Positions 41,838 through 53,556 of a DNA stretch of 64,000 nucleotides are shown piece after piece. The notes beneath the pieces were generated by a model. That model was not told the DNA's origin. It did not search any database and worked only from the letters and a program-made list of their open reading frames with translations. The translations under genes and the position numbers were made by a program. Every line of letters starts with the position of its first letter. Position 1 is the first letter of the stretch. Source of the DNA: Pseudonocardia autotrophica (lineage in GTDB: Bacteria; Actinomycetota; Actinomycetes; Mycobacteriales; Pseudonocardiaceae); assembly GCF_003945385.1 (NCBI RefSeq), contig NZ_AP018920.1:5518001-5582000 (forward strand), in the 5' to 3' direction.

Positions 41838-44563
41838 CGCGGGGTTCCCATCTGGGCACTGCCGCCGTGCTCGGGCAGAGCGCCGGCGCTGTTGCCGGTC
41901 CCGTCGGTGCCGTCGTCCGGGCTGTCGTTGGTCGGGTCGATGACGGTGAGTGGGAGTGCGGTGCCGGCGCGAATGCGGCGCAGCAGGGTGCTGGCGTGTT
42001 CGATCTCGGCGCGTTCGTCGTCGTCGAGGTCGGCCAGGCGGGTGCGCATGGTGGCCGCGACGGCTTCGTAGGCGGTGATCTCCTCGCCCATGGCGGTGGT
42101 GACGTAGTCGGCGGCGCCGAGGGCCTGGGCGGTCTCGTGTTCGGCGCGCAGCTCGTTGAGATGTTGTTCGATCGCGGTCAGGTAGGAGGGGTCGGGCCGG
42201 TAGAACCCGCAGCCGGCGCATTGGAACCGGATCGGGCAGGCCTTCCCGCCGGCTTTGACGTTGGACGGTTCGGTGCAGCCGCCGTAGGGGACCGCGACCG
42301 AACGCAGCTCGTAGGCCCCGGCCGAACATGGGCTCGGGGTGCCGGTGCGGTCGATGACCTGGGCGGCCAGGGTGCTGACCGCGGCGCGGCGCCGGGCCAG
42401 GCTCACGGTGTAGTAGCCCTGGGTGGTCTGGATGGAGTTGTGGTCCATCAACTCGGCCAGCACGTCGACCGGGGTGCCGGCGTCGGCGTGACGTTGGGCG
42501 TAGGAGTGGCGGAACGCGTAGGGATAGATCCGGGCCCGGTCGAACGGGCGCCGGTTCCCGCGCGGGTCGAGGCCCTCGTCGAACAGCTCGGGTAGCGCGT
42601 GGACCCAGCGGCGGACCCCGAGCCAGAGGCTGTGGGTGGGGAAATGCTCGTCGCGGGTGCCCGCACTCAGCGCCGGGAACAGGAACCCTTCACTGCCGGC
42701 AGGCAGGCCGGTCAGCTGGTCGCGGCGGACCTGCCAGTCCCGGATGATCTGCGCGGTGGCGGCGGTGATCGGCAGCCGGCGCCGACGGCGCCGGGCCTTG
42801 CGGTTGTGCCAGAGCAGCGAGACCTCGTCACCGCGCTGCTCCAGGCAGTTGCGGGGCAGCCCGGCGATCTCGTTCGGGCGCCGCCCGGTGTCACGCAGCA
42901 GCAGATAACAGGTGCGGTAAAGCGCCGCCAGGTCCTCGCCGTGCAGCTGGGAGCTGCCCGGGACCGAAACTCCGGGAGCGGGGCGGCCGATCCGCTGCAG
43001 ATGGGCGTCGAGTTGGGCGATGACCGGTTCGGGGATGGCTTTGCCCAGTTCGCCCTCATTGGATTCTTCGCGGGGACGGGCGTGAACGTTACGGTCGCGC
43101 ACGAAAGAGGCGGACAGTTCGTCGCAGAACCCGGCGCGGGCGCCGTAGTCGAGCAGGGCGAACAGCTTCCAGACCCAGTTGCGCGGGGTGGAGGGGCTGT
43201 AGGCGCGGCCGTCGGGCTTGCGCTGGGCCCAGATGTGGGCGACCGCGGCGGACATGTCGGGGAAGCGCAGCGCGGCCGGGTCGTGTCCGCCGCCCGGCCG
43301 GGCGGCCAGGGCCTGGGAGGCGAACCGGACGGCCTTGAGGGTCTGGGTGAACGCCGAGCTGTTCGGGTGATCGTTGCTGGTCCAGCCGGCCAGCAGTTGG
43401 CGCAGCCAGATCTGTTCGATGCTGGCCAGGTCCGCGGTCCCGCCGTTCTTGCGCCGGCGGGTGGCGGTGTAGTCCGAGCGGACACCGATCAGCCGTAGAT
43501 CCACCAGACCCTGGGCGGCGCGGTCGATCCCGCAGAACTCGTCGAACCCGGCGCGGGCCGCCCCGGCCAGCTCCGCGAGCAGCCCGCGCCGCTGTGCGGC
43601 GGTGCCGCGCCGCCCACTCGCCGCCGGCGGGATCGCGTCCTCGATGTCGTCGGCGAGCAGGGTCGAGGCCCCGGACTCGCCGAGCGCGCGCACGATCGCC
43701 CGCATCGTCGAGGGGTTCAGCACCCGCCCGATCCGATCGCGGCGGTCCAGGGCGACCAGCATCTCCCAGCGCAGCAGCTCAGGCAGCGGTAGCAGGGAGA
43801 ACTGATGCGCGCGCAGGAACGGGGTCTGACCGGCCGCCCATCCCACCGGGTCCGGGTCGGCGGAGCAGGCAGTGGAGGCGCTGGAGACAGGGGCGGCAGC
43901 CGCTGCGGCCAGGTCACGGCGCCAGAGCCGCCAGTGGTAGTCACACACGCCGTGGGCGTTCATCGCCGCCACCGCGCAGCCCCCGACCAGACAGGCCGGA
44001 GGCGGGTCGGTGAACGGGACCGGGATCTGTTCCACCCAGGACTCCAGGGCCAGCCGCGGCCCGGGATGCTGCTTGTTCCGGTAGTTGTTCCATTGGCTGT
44101 TGTGGCGTGAGCACAGCCCCCGCGAGAACGCTGGGACCACGCATCGCAGCCCGTCGCGCCGGACCTGGCAGTCGGCGCGGACGACGTTGATCTGCGCCGG
44201 AACCGGTCGGTAGGTGGCCGCGAAGGTGTCCGGGTCCAGGCCCGACTCGGTGTGGGCGACCGTGCAGCCGCGGCAGAACCGGCCGCGGGCCGGTGTGATC
44301 AGGATCGTGCAGGCCGTGGTGCGACAGCGCTGGGCAGCGGTGGCCGGGTTGTCCGGGTCCCCGGTGAACAGCCACCACCGTGGCACCCACTCATCGGCCC
44401 GCCAGTCCGGATCCACCTGCTCGGCCAGCCACGCCCGCCAGCCCGGCGCCTCGCGGTCGAACCCCGCCCGCGCGGTAGCAGGCTCACCTGTCCCCGCGCC
44501 GGTGAACCCGGCGCGGTTCGCCGCGGCGGTCGCGGTCGTGGTTGAGGTTGTGGGGGCGGTCAT
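41834..44563 (-). CDS. tnpB: TnpB-like large tyrosine recombinase
   Basis: Site-specific recombinase of 909 residues, longer than Tn554 TnpB. The N-terminal 260 residues are cysteine-rich (CRGCTVAHT, CLVGGCAVAAMNAHGVCDYH) and may bind zinc. The catalytic core follows: Arg in LLRDTGRRPNEIAGLPRNCL, basic strand RRRRRLPI, box II YPYAFRHSYAQRHADAGTPV (the usual His before xxR is Tyr), LAELMDHNSIQTTQGYY with His and nucleophile Tyr. A second cysteine cluster (CPIRFQCAGCGFYRPD) and a helical tail end the protein. ATG 44563 overlaps the tnpA stop. It works with TnpA and TnpC to excise and insert the element. Confidence 0.88.
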   Translation of the reverse strand: MTAPTTSTTTATAAANRAGFTGAGTGEPATARAGFDREAPGWRAWLAEQVDPDWRADEWVPRWWLFTGDPDNPATAAQRCRTTACTILITPARGRFCRGCTVAHTESGLDPDTFAATYRPVPAQINVVRADCQVRRDGLRCVVPAFSRGLCSRHNSQWNNYRNKQHPGPRLALESWVEQIPVPFTDPPPACLVGGCAVAAMNAHGVCDYHWRLWRRDLAAAAAAPVSSASTACSADPDPVGWAAGQTPFLRAHQFSLLPLPELLRWEMLVALDRRDRIGRVLNPSTMRAIVRALGESGASTLLADDIEDAIPPAASGRRGTAAQRRGLLAELAGAARAGFDEFCGIDRAAQGLVDLRLIGVRSDYTATRRRKNGGTADLASIEQIWLRQLLAGWTSNDHPNSSAFTQTLKAVRFASQALAARPGGGHDPAALRFPDMSAAVAHIWAQRKPDGRAYSPSTPRNWVWKLFALLDYGARAGFCDELSASFVRDRNVHARPREESNEGELGKAIPEPVIAQLDAHLQRIGRPAPGVSVPGSSQLHGEDLAALYRTCYLLLRDTGRRPNEIAGLPRNCLEQRGDEVSLLWHNRKARRRRRRLPITAATAQIIRDWQVRRDQLTGLPAGSEGFLFPALSAGTRDEHFPTHSLWLGVRRWVHALPELFDEGLDPRGNRRPFDRARIYPYAFRHSYAQRHADAGTPVDVLAELMDHNSIQTTQGYYTVSLARRRAAVSTLAAQVIDRTGTPSPCSAGAYELRSVAVPYGGCTEPSNVKAGGKACPIRFQCAGCGFYRPDPSYLTAIEQHLNELRAEHETAQALGAADYVTTAMGEEITAYEAVAATMRTRLADLDDDERAEIEHASTLLRRIRAGTALPLTVIDPTNDSPDDGTDGTGNSAGALPEHGGSAQMGTPR

Positions 44564-45708
44564 CGGGTGGCCGCCGTGGTCGCGGCGACGCGCTCGACCG
44601 CGTCGCGGGTGGCTCGGGCGTCGACGTGCAGATACGGCTGCATCGACGACGGCGACACGTGCCCGAGCAGGTGCTGAACCACGTCGCGGTCCACTCCTGC
44701 GGCGAGCCAGCGAGTGGCCGCGGTGTGGCGGAACAGGTGCGGACGCACCCGGAACCCGGCCGCTGCGGAGAGACGTTCGAACATTTCGTGCACCGCCGGA
44801 TAGCGCATTGCCCGCCCCAGCGGCGCCCGGAACAAGTTCACCAGCACCATGTCGGTCTCGCCGGCCTCGGCGACCCTGTCGCGTTCGCGGCGGTAGTCGG
44901 TGTAGGCCGCGACCAGGTCCGCGGTCACCGGGATCACCCGCGGGTAGCGGGACTTGGCCAGCGCCCCGTTGGCGTTGTCCGCGCGGCGGCGCACGTGGAT
45001 GTGGGGGCCGCTGATCTCACAGCCCAGCCCGGTCGAGGTGGCCAGCAGGTGCATGTCTTCGCGCCGCAGCCCCAACGCCTCGCCGATCCGAACCCCGGTG
45101 CAGGCCAGCAACGCGATCAAGAACCGGTCCCGGGCCCGCCCGGTCAAGGTTTGGAGCTGGCGGATCTGGGCGTCGGAGAGCACCTCGACACCGGGCTCGA
45201 CGGTGCGGAACCGCAACGTCGCCCGGGTGACCGGGCGCCACTGGCCCGCCTCACCCGGGTCGAAGCCCGGCGGTGACACCGACTGCCAGCTCGTCGGCCC
45301 GACCAGCACCGACACCGTCTGATCGGGCACCCAGCCCTGGGTGGCGCCGAAGCGCAGGAACCCGGCCACCGAGGTCAGCACCGCGTTCGCCGTGCCCGGT
45401 GCGCGCAGTCGTGCTCGCCCGCCGCGCCGTCGCGGTGGGGCCGGCTCGGACACCAGCCAGTCCTGAAATCCGCGCAGTCCGAGAAACCCCGGCTGCGACC
45501 AGGGCAGCCCGCGGGTGGCGCAGTAGGACAGATACTGCGCCACCCGCCCGGCATAGAGGCGTTCGGTGTTCACCGACAACCCCCGCGCCCGCAGCCCAGC
45601 CAGGAAGGCTGTGGCCTCCACATGCAGCTCATAAGCGTCGTCGACCACGACCCACGACGACGTCCCCGACGACGCGATAGCGCGCTCAGCGCGAAAGGCA
45701 CTCTCCAT
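44560..45708 (-). CDS. tnpA: TnpA-like tyrosine recombinase
   Basis: Tyrosine recombinase/integrase of 382 residues, near the 361 of Tn554 TnpA. The N-terminal SAM-like core-binding domain (LSVNTERLYAGRVAQYLSYC) precedes the catalytic domain. The full active-site set is visible: Arg in ACTGVRIGEALGLR, Lys in AKSRYPRVIPV, HLFRHTAATRWLAAGV, LLGHVSPSSMQPYLHV with His and the nucleophile Tyr. ATG 45708 starts the operon; its stop overlaps tnpB (ATGA). Divergent from the GAF-ANTAR gene across 203 bp. Confidence 0.92.
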   Translation of the reverse strand: MESAFRAERAIASSGTSSWVVVDDAYELHVEATAFLAGLRARGLSVNTERLYAGRVAQYLSYCATRGLPWSQPGFLGLRGFQDWLVSEPAPPRRRGGRARLRAPGTANAVLTSVAGFLRFGATQGWVPDQTVSVLVGPTSWQSVSPPGFDPGEAGQWRPVTRATLRFRTVEPGVEVLSDAQIRQLQTLTGRARDRFLIALLACTGVRIGEALGLRREDMHLLATSTGLGCEISGPHIHVRRRADNANGALAKSRYPRVIPVTADLVAAYTDYRRERDRVAEAGETDMVLVNLFRAPLGRAMRYPAVHEMFERLSAAAGFRVRPHLFRHTAATRWLAAGVDRDVVQHLLGHVSPSSMQPYLHVDARATRDAVERVAATTAATR

Positions 45709-45911
45709 TCACCGACGCTAGGAGCAGCGCCGCCGAACCCCCGGATACTGATCGACGACGCGTCTGGGTGATGCCCGCGCTGCCCTCGCAGGCCGATGCC
45801 GCTCAGCCCACCGCGCGCTACGGTCCAGTGACGCGCCCGGTCGCTCGAGGGCAACAGCTCGTCGAACAGACCGAACTGACCACGCGCTGCCGAACGAGCA
45901 CAAGGGGACCT

Positions 45912-46664
45912 ATGCAGTCGGGCGACGTCGAACAGATCACTGCTGCGCTGCGGGCCAACGCCGACCAGCTCACGTCCACGAAGGTCGGGGCCGACGAGCT
46001 CGAGGAACGCTTCGCGCAGATCACCGCCAGCCTGGTGGCCACGGTCCCCGGCGCCAAGTGGGCCTGCTTGACCATCGCCGGCCCAGGCGGGCTCGAGTGC
46101 CACGCCCCGACCGACGACCGGCTCCGGGCCATCGCCGACCTGATGGTCACACTCGGCCACGGCCCCTGGATCGACGCGATCAGCGTCGGAACCACCGAGG
46201 AGATCGTGGTCGGTGACCTGGCCCGAGCACACGAGCGCTGGCCGCAGTTCGGGCCGCGGGTGGCCGCCGAGTACGGCATGGCCAGCGTGCTGTGCCATGC
46301 CATGGCACCTGCCGACCGGCCGACCGGCGCGATCAGCGTGTGGTCCGACGAGATCGACGCGTTCGCCGACCCGGTGTCGCGCACGATCATGGACGCGTTC
46401 GCGGCCCAGGCCGCGGTTGCGGTCTACGGTGCCCAACAGGCCGCGCACCTGACCAACGCCCTCGCCTCCCGAGACGTGATTGGGCGCGCCAAAGGCATCC
46501 TCATGGAACGCTTCGGCCTCACCGATGCCACCGCGTTCGCCCTGCTCGTGCGCTCCTCCCAGGACGGCAACGTCAAGCTTCACGACATCGCCGAATGGCT
46601 GTCCACCGAGGTCGCCACCCGCGGCCCCGGAGCCGGCGACCTCCCCGCCATCTGGACTCGGTGA
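45912..46664 (+). CDS. GAF-ANTAR RNA-binding regulator (cargo)
   Basis: Regulator of 250 residues. An N-terminal GAF sensor domain (about 25-165; FAQITASLVATVPGAKWACL, YGMASVLCHAMAPADR) is followed by a C-terminal ANTAR domain (LASRDVIGRAKGILMERFGL, ATAFALLVRSSQDGNVKLHDI). ANTAR domains bind paired hairpins in nascent RNA and relieve termination. AAGGGGA precedes ATG 45912. It lies at the right side of the Tn554-like element, divergent from tnpA. With the GHKL ATPase at the other end it makes up the element's recognisable cargo. GAF-ANTAR plus GHKL/RsbW proteins suggests control of host stress or development genes (inference). Confidence 0.88.
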   Translation: MQSGDVEQITAALRANADQLTSTKVGADELEERFAQITASLVATVPGAKWACLTIAGPGGLECHAPTDDRLRAIADLMVTLGHGPWIDAISVGTTEEIVVGDLARAHERWPQFGPRVAAEYGMASVLCHAMAPADRPTGAISVWSDEIDAFADPVSRTIMDAFAAQAAVAVYGAQQAAHLTNALASRDVIGRAKGILMERFGLTDATAFALLVRSSQDGNVKLHDIAEWLSTEVATRGPGAGDLPAIWTR

Positions 46665-46958
46665 CCCAAGCCGCGCATCACGTCGCGAGATTCGGACGGC
46701 CGCGGCTACGCCGCGCCGCGCCGAACCCCTGCTCAGTCCTCGGCCGACCGGCTCCGCCCGCCGCGCCGGCGAGCCACCGCAGCGGTTACGGTCGGTGTAG
46801 GTCGGCCCGCCGTGCCCGGGTACCGCGGCCCACCGAGGTTCGGACCGGTTGATCAAACACAGCCGGCCCGGACCGCCCCCCATACCGATGCCATCGCACA
46901 GCCACGTCTCGGACCCAGCCACCCCGACCGTGCCAGCGAGCTCCCGGATACTCATCGG
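46665..46958. other. Non-coding subterminal region of the Tn554-like element
   Basis: About 290 bp between the GAF-ANTAR stop and the rpf/transposon hybrid stop. No convincing gene; it contains GC-rich inverted sequence after 46700 and nothing else I can name. Confidence 0.5.
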
Positions 46959-48170
<1,212 letters not shown>

Positions 48171-48190
48171 TCACCGCCGTGCCCGCCCCG

Positions 48191-49597
48191 TCAGCGCTGG
48201 ATGGACTTGGTCTCCAGGAACTCCTCCAGCCCGAACCGGCCCAGCTCGCGACCGTTCCCGGACTGCTTGTACCCACCGAACGGCGCCAGGATGTTGAACG
48301 CCCCACCGTTGACGTCGACCTGCCCGGTCCGCAGCTTCCGGGCGACGGCGAGCGCGTGCTCCTGCTCCCCGAAGACCGCACCCGCCAGTCCGTACACCGT
48401 GCTGTTCGCGATCTCGACGGCCTGCTCCTCGTCGGCGTACGGGATCACCGACAGCACCGGGCCGAAGATCTCCTCCTGCGCGACGACCGCATCCGGCTCG
48501 ACGTCGGCGAAGATCGTCGGCCGCACGTAGGCGCCGTCCAGGCCCTCGACCGACCCGGGGCCGCCGAACACGACCCGGGCCCCGTCGGCGACGCCGCGCT
48601 CGACGTAGGAGCGCACCCGCTCCTGCTGCGCGGTCGAGGACATCGGCCCGATCCGGGTCGAGGGATCGGTCGGGTCGCCGACGGTGTAGCGCTCGGCCGC
48701 GGCGACCAGCTGGTCCAGGATCTCCTCCTGGCGCGCGGCCGGGACCAGCATCCGGGTCCACGCGGTGCAGGTCTGACCTCCGTTGATCCAGGCGTTTCCG
48801 AGGCCGACCTTGACCGCCTTCCCCAGGTCTGCGTCGTCGAGGATCACGTTCGCCGACTTCCCGCCGAGCTCCAGTGCGACCCGCTTGACGGTGTCCGACG
48901 CGACCACCGACACCCGCTTGCCGGCCCGGGTGGAGCCGGTGAACGACACCATGTCGACGCCGGGGTGCGCCGCGATCGCCTCGCCGACGACCGGGCCGGT
49001 GCCGTGCACGACGTTGAACGCCCCGTCCGGCAGCCCGGCCGCCACGGTGATCTCCGCGAGGATCTGCGCGGTCAGCGGCGCCACCTCGGTCGGCTTGAGC
49101 ACCACCGTGTTGCCCGCGAGCAGCGCCGGGGCGACCTTCGCGACGATCTGGTGCAGCGGGTAGTTCCACGGCGTGATCGCGCCGACCACCCCGACCGGCT
49201 CCCGGACCACCAGCGAGTTGCCGATCTCCTCGGTCCAGGCGAAGTCCGCGGCCAACGCCGCGAACGCCGCCGAGGAGCCGACCGGCATCGCGACCTGCAC
49301 CTTCTGCGAGAAGGTGATCGGCGATCCCATCTCGGCGGTGATCGACGCCGCGATCTCGCCGGCCCGCTCCCGGATCCCGTCGGAGATGCGCTGCACCACC
49401 GCCGCGCGCTCGGGCACCGGAGTCGAGGCCCAGCCGGGGAACGCGGCACGGGCGGCGGCGACGGCGCGGTCGACGTCCTGCGCGGTGCCCGCCGGCACGG
49501 ATCCGACGACCGCACCGGTCGCCGGATCCGTCACGTCGATCCGCTCGGCGCCGCCCGGTGTCCCGGTGCCGCCGATGAAGTGCTGCAGAGTGCTCAT
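48191..49597 (-). CDS. Aldehyde dehydrogenase family protein
   Basis: NAD(P)-dependent aldehyde dehydrogenase of 468 residues. Landmarks: [15 protein letters not shown] (cofactor fold), [13 protein letters not shown], catalytic Glu in [12 protein letters not shown], nucleophile Cys in [11 protein letters not shown], and [16 protein letters not shown] 49597 opens the typical N-terminal arm. No operon partner fixes the substrate; the nearest neighbour is 40 bp upstream on the same strand (nitroreductase-like protein), so co-transcription is possible. Confidence 0.93.
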   Translation of the reverse strand: MSTLQHFIGGTGTPGGAERIDVTDPATGAVVGSVPAGTAQDVDRAVAAARAAFPGWASTPVPERAAVVQRISDGIRERAGEIAASITAEMGSPITFSQKVQVAMPVGSSAAFAALAADFAWTEEIGNSLVVREPVGVVGAITPWNYPLHQIVAKVAPALLAGNTVVLKPTEVAPLTAQILAEITVAAGLPDGAFNVVHGTGPVVGEAIAAHPGVDMVSFTGSTRAGKRVSVVASDTVKRVALELGGKSANVILDDADLGKAVKVGLGNAWINGGQTCTAWTRMLVPAARQEEILDQLVAAAERYTVGDPTDPSTRIGPMSSTAQQERVRSYVERGVADGARVVFGGPGSVEGLDGAYVRPTIFADVEPDAVVAQEEIFGPVLSVIPYADEEQAVEIANSTVYGLAGAVFGEQEHALAVARKLRTGQVDVNGGAFNILAPFGGYKQSGNGRELGRFGLEEFLETKSIQR

Positions 49598-49637
49598 GCC
49601 CTGATCGTCACACGCCGGAGCCCGCTCGGCAGCCGGC

Positions 49638-50264
49638 TCAGTAGTCGAACGACGGGTCCTCGGTCCGGGTCCGCTTCAGCTCGAAGAAGTACGGGTTCTC
49701 GGCCAGCAGCCGGGCCCCGTCGAACAGCCGGCCTGCGTCCTCCCCCTTCGGCACCCGGGAGATGACGGGACCGAAGAACGCGGCGCCGTCGACGTGGATG
49801 GTGGGGGTACCGACGTCCAGCCCGACCGGGTCCATGCCCTCGTGGTGGCTGATCTTGAGCTTCTCGTCCCAGTCGGTGCTGTGCGCGGCCTCGGCCAGCG
49901 ACGCCGGCAGCTCCAGCTCCTTGAGCGCCCCGGCGATCACGTCGTCGAAGTCCTTGTTCTGCTGGTTGTGGATCCGCTCGCCGAGCGCGGTGTACAGCGG
50001 GGCCAGCACCTGCGCACCGTGCTGCTCGGCAGCGGCGATGCAGACCCGCACCGGGCCCCAGGCCTTGCGCATCGCGTCCGCGTACTGCTCGGGGAGCTCG
50101 CGCCCCTCGTTCAGCACCGCGAGGCTCATCACGTGCCAGGTCACGTCGACCTCGCGGACCTTCTCCACCTCCAGCACCCAGCGGGAGGTCAGCCAGGCCC
50201 ACGGACACAGCGGATCGAACCAGACGTCGACCCGGGCACGTCCGTCAGCAGCAGCAGTCGTCAT
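49638..50264 (-). CDS. DsbA-family mycothiol-dependent nitroreductase (Rv2466c-like)
   Basis: Thioredoxin-fold protein of 208 residues. The active-site segment [17 protein letters not shown] has the CPW arrangement of Mycobacterium tuberculosis Rv2466c, a mycothiol-dependent enzyme that reduces nitro compounds and responds to oxidative stress. The helical insert ([19 protein letters not shown]) and cis-Pro region [11 protein letters not shown] match. ATG 50264 is the first codon giving this strand. It is divergent from pepN by 106 bp, exactly as Rv2466c and pepN (Rv2467) are arranged in M. tuberculosis. Confidence 0.88.
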   Translation of the reverse strand: MTTAAADGRARVDVWFDPLCPWAWLTSRWVLEVEKVREVDVTWHVMSLAVLNEGRELPEQYADAMRKAWGPVRVCIAAAEQHGAQVLAPLYTALGERIHNQQNKDFDDVIAGALKELELPASLAEAAHSTDWDEKLKISHHEGMDPVGLDVGTPTIHVDGAAFFGPVISRVPKGEDAGRLFDGARLLAENPYFFELKRTRTEDPSFDY

Positions 50265-50370
50265 GTCCGACGCAACGACGCCCGGCGACCGGAGATTCCG
50301 CGGGCCGCCCATCGGGGCACGTGATTGGATGCCCAGCGACACCGATCCAGGAGAGGACCCGAGTACCTCC

Positions 50371-52980
50371 ATGACCCCGCCCAACCTGACCCGCACCGAG
50401 GCCGAGCAGCGCGCGGCGCAGATCGCGGTGTCGACCTACGACATCACGATCGACCTCACCGACGGCGCGGGCGCACCGTCGGAGCGGACGTTCGCGGTCA
50501 CCACCACCGTCCGCTTCACCGCCACCGAGCCCGGTGGGAGCACCTGGATCGAGTGGGTGGGCGAGGGCATCACCTCCGCCGAGCTGAACGGCACCGCCCT
50601 GGACGTCGCCGGCTGGACCGAGTCCGACGGCCTCGCGCTGCCCGGCCTGGCCGCCGACAACGAACTGACGATCGTCTCGACCGGTCTCTACACCAACACC
50701 GGCGAGGGCCTGCACCGCTTCGTCGACCCGGTCGACCAGGCCGTCTACCTCTACTCCCAGTTCGAGACGGCGGACTGCAAGCGCATGTTCCCCTGTTTCG
50801 ACCAGCCCGATCTCAAGGCGCGCTACACGCTCACCGTCACCGCGCCGCAGGACTGGAAGGTCATCTCGAACGCGCCGGGCACGGTCGAGACGACCGGCAC
50901 CGGTGCCGTGCACACCTTCGAGCAGACCGAGATCCTCTCCACCTACCTGGTGGCGCTGATCGCCGGACCGTACGGGAGCTGGCACGACACCTACCGCGAC
51001 GAGTCCGGTGAGGTCCCGCTCGGCATCTTCTGCCGCGCATCGCTGGCCCCGCACATGGACCACGAGCGGATCTTCACCGAGACCAAGCAGGGCTTCGAGT
51101 TCTACCACCGCAGCTTCGGCCTGGCCTATCCGTTCGGCAAGTACGACCAGCTCTTCGTGCCGGAGTTCAACGCGGGCGCGATGGAGAACGCGGGCGCGGT
51201 CACCTTCCTGGAGGACTACGTCTTCCGGTCCCGGGTCACCCGCACGCTCTACGAGCGGCGCGCCGAGACGATCCTGCACGAGATGGCGCACATGTGGTTC
51301 GGCGACCTCGTGACCATGCGCTGGTGGGACGACCTCTGGCTGAACGAGTCGTTCGCGACCTGGGCGAGCGTGCTCTGCCAGGCCGAGGCAACCGAGTACA
51401 CCGGCGCCTGGACGACGTTCGCGAACCTGGAGAAGTCCTGGGCCTACCGGCAGGACCAGCTGCCCTCCACGCACCCGGTGGCCGCGGACATCCCGGACCT
51501 GCAGGCCGTCGAGGTCAACTTCGACGGCATCACCTACGCCAAGGGCGCGTCGGTGCTCAAGCAGCTCGTCGCCTACGTCGGGCTGGAGCCGTTCCTGGCC
51601 GGGCTGCGCGACTACTTCGCCGCGCACGCCTGGGGCAACGCGACGTTCGACGATCTGCTGGGCTCGCTGGAGTCCGCGTCCGGCCGGGACCTGTCCGACT
51701 GGGGCACGCAGTGGCTGCGCACCACCGGCCTGAACATGCTGCGGCCCTCGTTCCGGGTCGACGAGGCCGGCAGGTTCACCAGCTTCGACGTGGTGCAGGG
51801 CGGCGCCCGGCCCGGCGCCGGTGAGCTGCGCACGCACCGGATCGCCGTCGGCGTGTACGACGACGACCCGGCGACCGGCAAGCTCGTCCGGACCCAGCGG
51901 GTGGAGCTCGACATCTCCGGCGAGCGCACCGCGGTGCCCGAGCTGGTCGGGCTGCCCCGCGGCAAGCTGGTGCTGGTCAACGACGACGACCTGACCTACT
52001 GCGCGCTGCGCCTGGACCCGGGTTCGCTTGCGACCCTGGTGGACCGGATCGGCGACATCGCGGACTCGCTGCCGCGCACGCTGTGCTGGTCCTCGGCGTG
52101 GGAGATGACCCGCGAAGCCGAGCTGAAGGCCCGCGACTTCGTCACCCTGGTCGCCGGTGGCTTCGACACCGAGGCCGAGATCGGCGTCGCGGCGCGGCTG
52201 GTGCTGCAGGCCCAGACCGCGACGGCGTCGTACTGCGACCCGGAGTGGGCCGCCGAGCGGGGCTGGCCGTTGCTGACCGACGCGCTGCGGTTCCGGCTGG
52301 ACACCGCTCCCGCGGGATCGGACGTCCAGCTCGCGGTGGTCAACGCGCTCACCGCGTCGGTGCTGCCGGAGAACACCCTGGACGCGCTGAAGGGCTGGCT
52401 GCTCGACGTCCGGGTTCCGGACGGCCTGACCGTGGACACCGACCTGCGCTGGCGCCTGCTGCACGCGCTGGTCGCACACGGGAAGGCCGGCGAGACCGAG
52501 ATCGCCGAGGAGGAGCAGCGCGACCCGACCTCGACCGGTGCCCGGCACGCCGAGCGGGCCCGTGCACTGGTGCCGACGGCGGAGGCCAAGGAGCGGGCCT
52601 GGCAGCGCGCCGTGCACGACGACACGCTGCCGAACGCGGTCAACGAGTCGATCATCGCCGGCTTCTCGCACCCGGCCCAGCGGGGCCTGCTGGGTGACTA
52701 CGTCGAGCGCTACTTCGCCGAGATCGACGGCGTCTGGGCGCGTCGCACCTCGGAGCTGGCGCAGAACGTGGTCATCGGCCTGTTCCCGTCCTGGGCGGTG
52801 GACCGGACGACCGTCGACGCGGCGGACCGCTGGCTCGCCGACGAGGCCAAGCCGGCCGCGCTGCGCCGCCTGGTCTCGGAGGGGCGGGCCGGGATCGTCC
52901 GCGCGCTCGCCGCGCGCGAGTTCGACGCCCAGCCGACCCCGTCCACCCCGGACCAGGCGACCGCCGTCGAGCAGCCGTAG
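50371..52980 (+). CDS. pepN: Aminopeptidase N (M1 metallopeptidase)
   Basis: Cytoplasmic zinc aminopeptidase of 869 residues that removes N-terminal residues from peptides. The substrate-anchoring motif GAMEN lies at 269-273, the zinc site HEMAH at 303-307 with third ligand E326 in [10 protein letters not shown]. The N-terminal beta domain begins DITIDLTDG and the C-terminal ERAP1-like helical domain ends near 850. AGGAGAGG lies somewhat far (14 nt) from ATG 50371, but the N-terminus [14 protein letters not shown] matches the family. Length is normal. Confidence 0.96.
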   Translation: MTPPNLTRTEAEQRAAQIAVSTYDITIDLTDGAGAPSERTFAVTTTVRFTATEPGGSTWIEWVGEGITSAELNGTALDVAGWTESDGLALPGLAADNELTIVSTGLYTNTGEGLHRFVDPVDQAVYLYSQFETADCKRMFPCFDQPDLKARYTLTVTAPQDWKVISNAPGTVETTGTGAVHTFEQTEILSTYLVALIAGPYGSWHDTYRDESGEVPLGIFCRASLAPHMDHERIFTETKQGFEFYHRSFGLAYPFGKYDQLFVPEFNAGAMENAGAVTFLEDYVFRSRVTRTLYERRAETILHEMAHMWFGDLVTMRWWDDLWLNESFATWASVLCQAEATEYTGAWTTFANLEKSWAYRQDQLPSTHPVAADIPDLQAVEVNFDGITYAKGASVLKQLVAYVGLEPFLAGLRDYFAAHAWGNATFDDLLGSLESASGRDLSDWGTQWLRTTGLNMLRPSFRVDEAGRFTSFDVVQGGARPGAGELRTHRIAVGVYDDDPATGKLVRTQRVELDISGERTAVPELVGLPRGKLVLVNDDDLTYCALRLDPGSLATLVDRIGDIADSLPRTLCWSSAWEMTREAELKARDFVTLVAGGFDTEAEIGVAARLVLQAQTATASYCDPEWAAERGWPLLTDALRFRLDTAPAGSDVQLAVVNALTASVLPENTLDALKGWLLDVRVPDGLTVDTDLRWRLLHALVAHGKAGETEIAEEEQRDPTSTGARHAERARALVPTAEAKERAWQRAVHDDTLPNAVNESIIAGFSHPAQRGLLGDYVERYFAEIDGVWARRTSELAQNVVIGLFPSWAVDRTTVDAADRWLADEAKPAALRRLVSEGRAGIVRALAAREFDAQPTPSTPDQATAVEQP

Positions 52981-52990
52981 CCGGCCACCA

Positions 52991-53012
52991 GCGGCGGCCC
53001 CGGGGCCGCCGC
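52991..53012. terminator. Bidirectional hairpin after pepN
   Basis: GCGGCGGCC and GGCCGCCGC form a perfect 9-bp stem around CCGG, between the convergent pepN and cysteine-rich-protein genes. Confidence 0.7.
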
Positions 53013-53019
53013 CGGTCGG

Positions 53020-53397
53020 TCAGCCGCGCCGGCGGCGCAGCAGCCGGCGGATCGGGTTCACCGGCCGGTCGTCGCCGTCGAGCCGGAACGAGCCGCAGGC
53101 ACGCGCACCACAGGCGCCGCAGTCGGTGCCGGAGCGGTAGTGCTCGTGCATCTCCTCCGGGTGCCCACAGGCACACAGGCGCACTCCCGCCTGCACCGGC
53201 CGCGACGGCGTGCCGGGCCCGGCGGGGGCGGGGATCCGCTGGGCCGGGATCCGCGGCGGGGCCGTCGGCTCGACCGCGGGCAGACCGGTCGGCGGTGTGA
53301 GGACCGCTGCCGAGGGGGTCGTGGAGTGCGACGTCGACCGGCGTCCGTTCGGCCGCGTGCCGGCTGCGCTGTCCGCGCCGTCGTTCGAGTGCGCCAT
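53020..53397 (-). CDS. Small cysteine-rich protein, function unknown
   Basis: Hypothetical protein of 125 residues. The first 65 residues are disordered, rich in Pro, Thr and Ala. The C-terminal part has a compact Cys/His cluster, CACGHPEEMHEHYRSGTDCG then ACGARACGSF, likely to bind zinc. A basic tail (NPIRRLLRRRRG) follows. A strong GAAGGAGG precedes ATG 53397. The Cys/His block looks conserved in actinobacteria from memory, but I know no function. Confidence 0.75.
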   Translation of the reverse strand: MAHSNDGADSAAGTRPNGRRSTSHSTTPSAAVLTPPTGLPAVEPTAPPRIPAQRIPAPAGPGTPSRPVQAGVRLCACGHPEEMHEHYRSGTDCGACGARACGSFRLDGDDRPVNPIRRLLRRRRG

Positions 53398-53556
53398 GGT
53401 GACCTCCTTCGTACGGACGGCGGCCCGTGCGTCGTCGCTCGGGGAGCACCGTCGAGGATCAGTATGCGATCACAACGGGCTTCTGGGGAATGACTGTCCG
53501 CGTCGAAGTAGCGCTCGGTGGGCTGACCTGCGGGCGTGATCGGCCGATCGCCCCGA

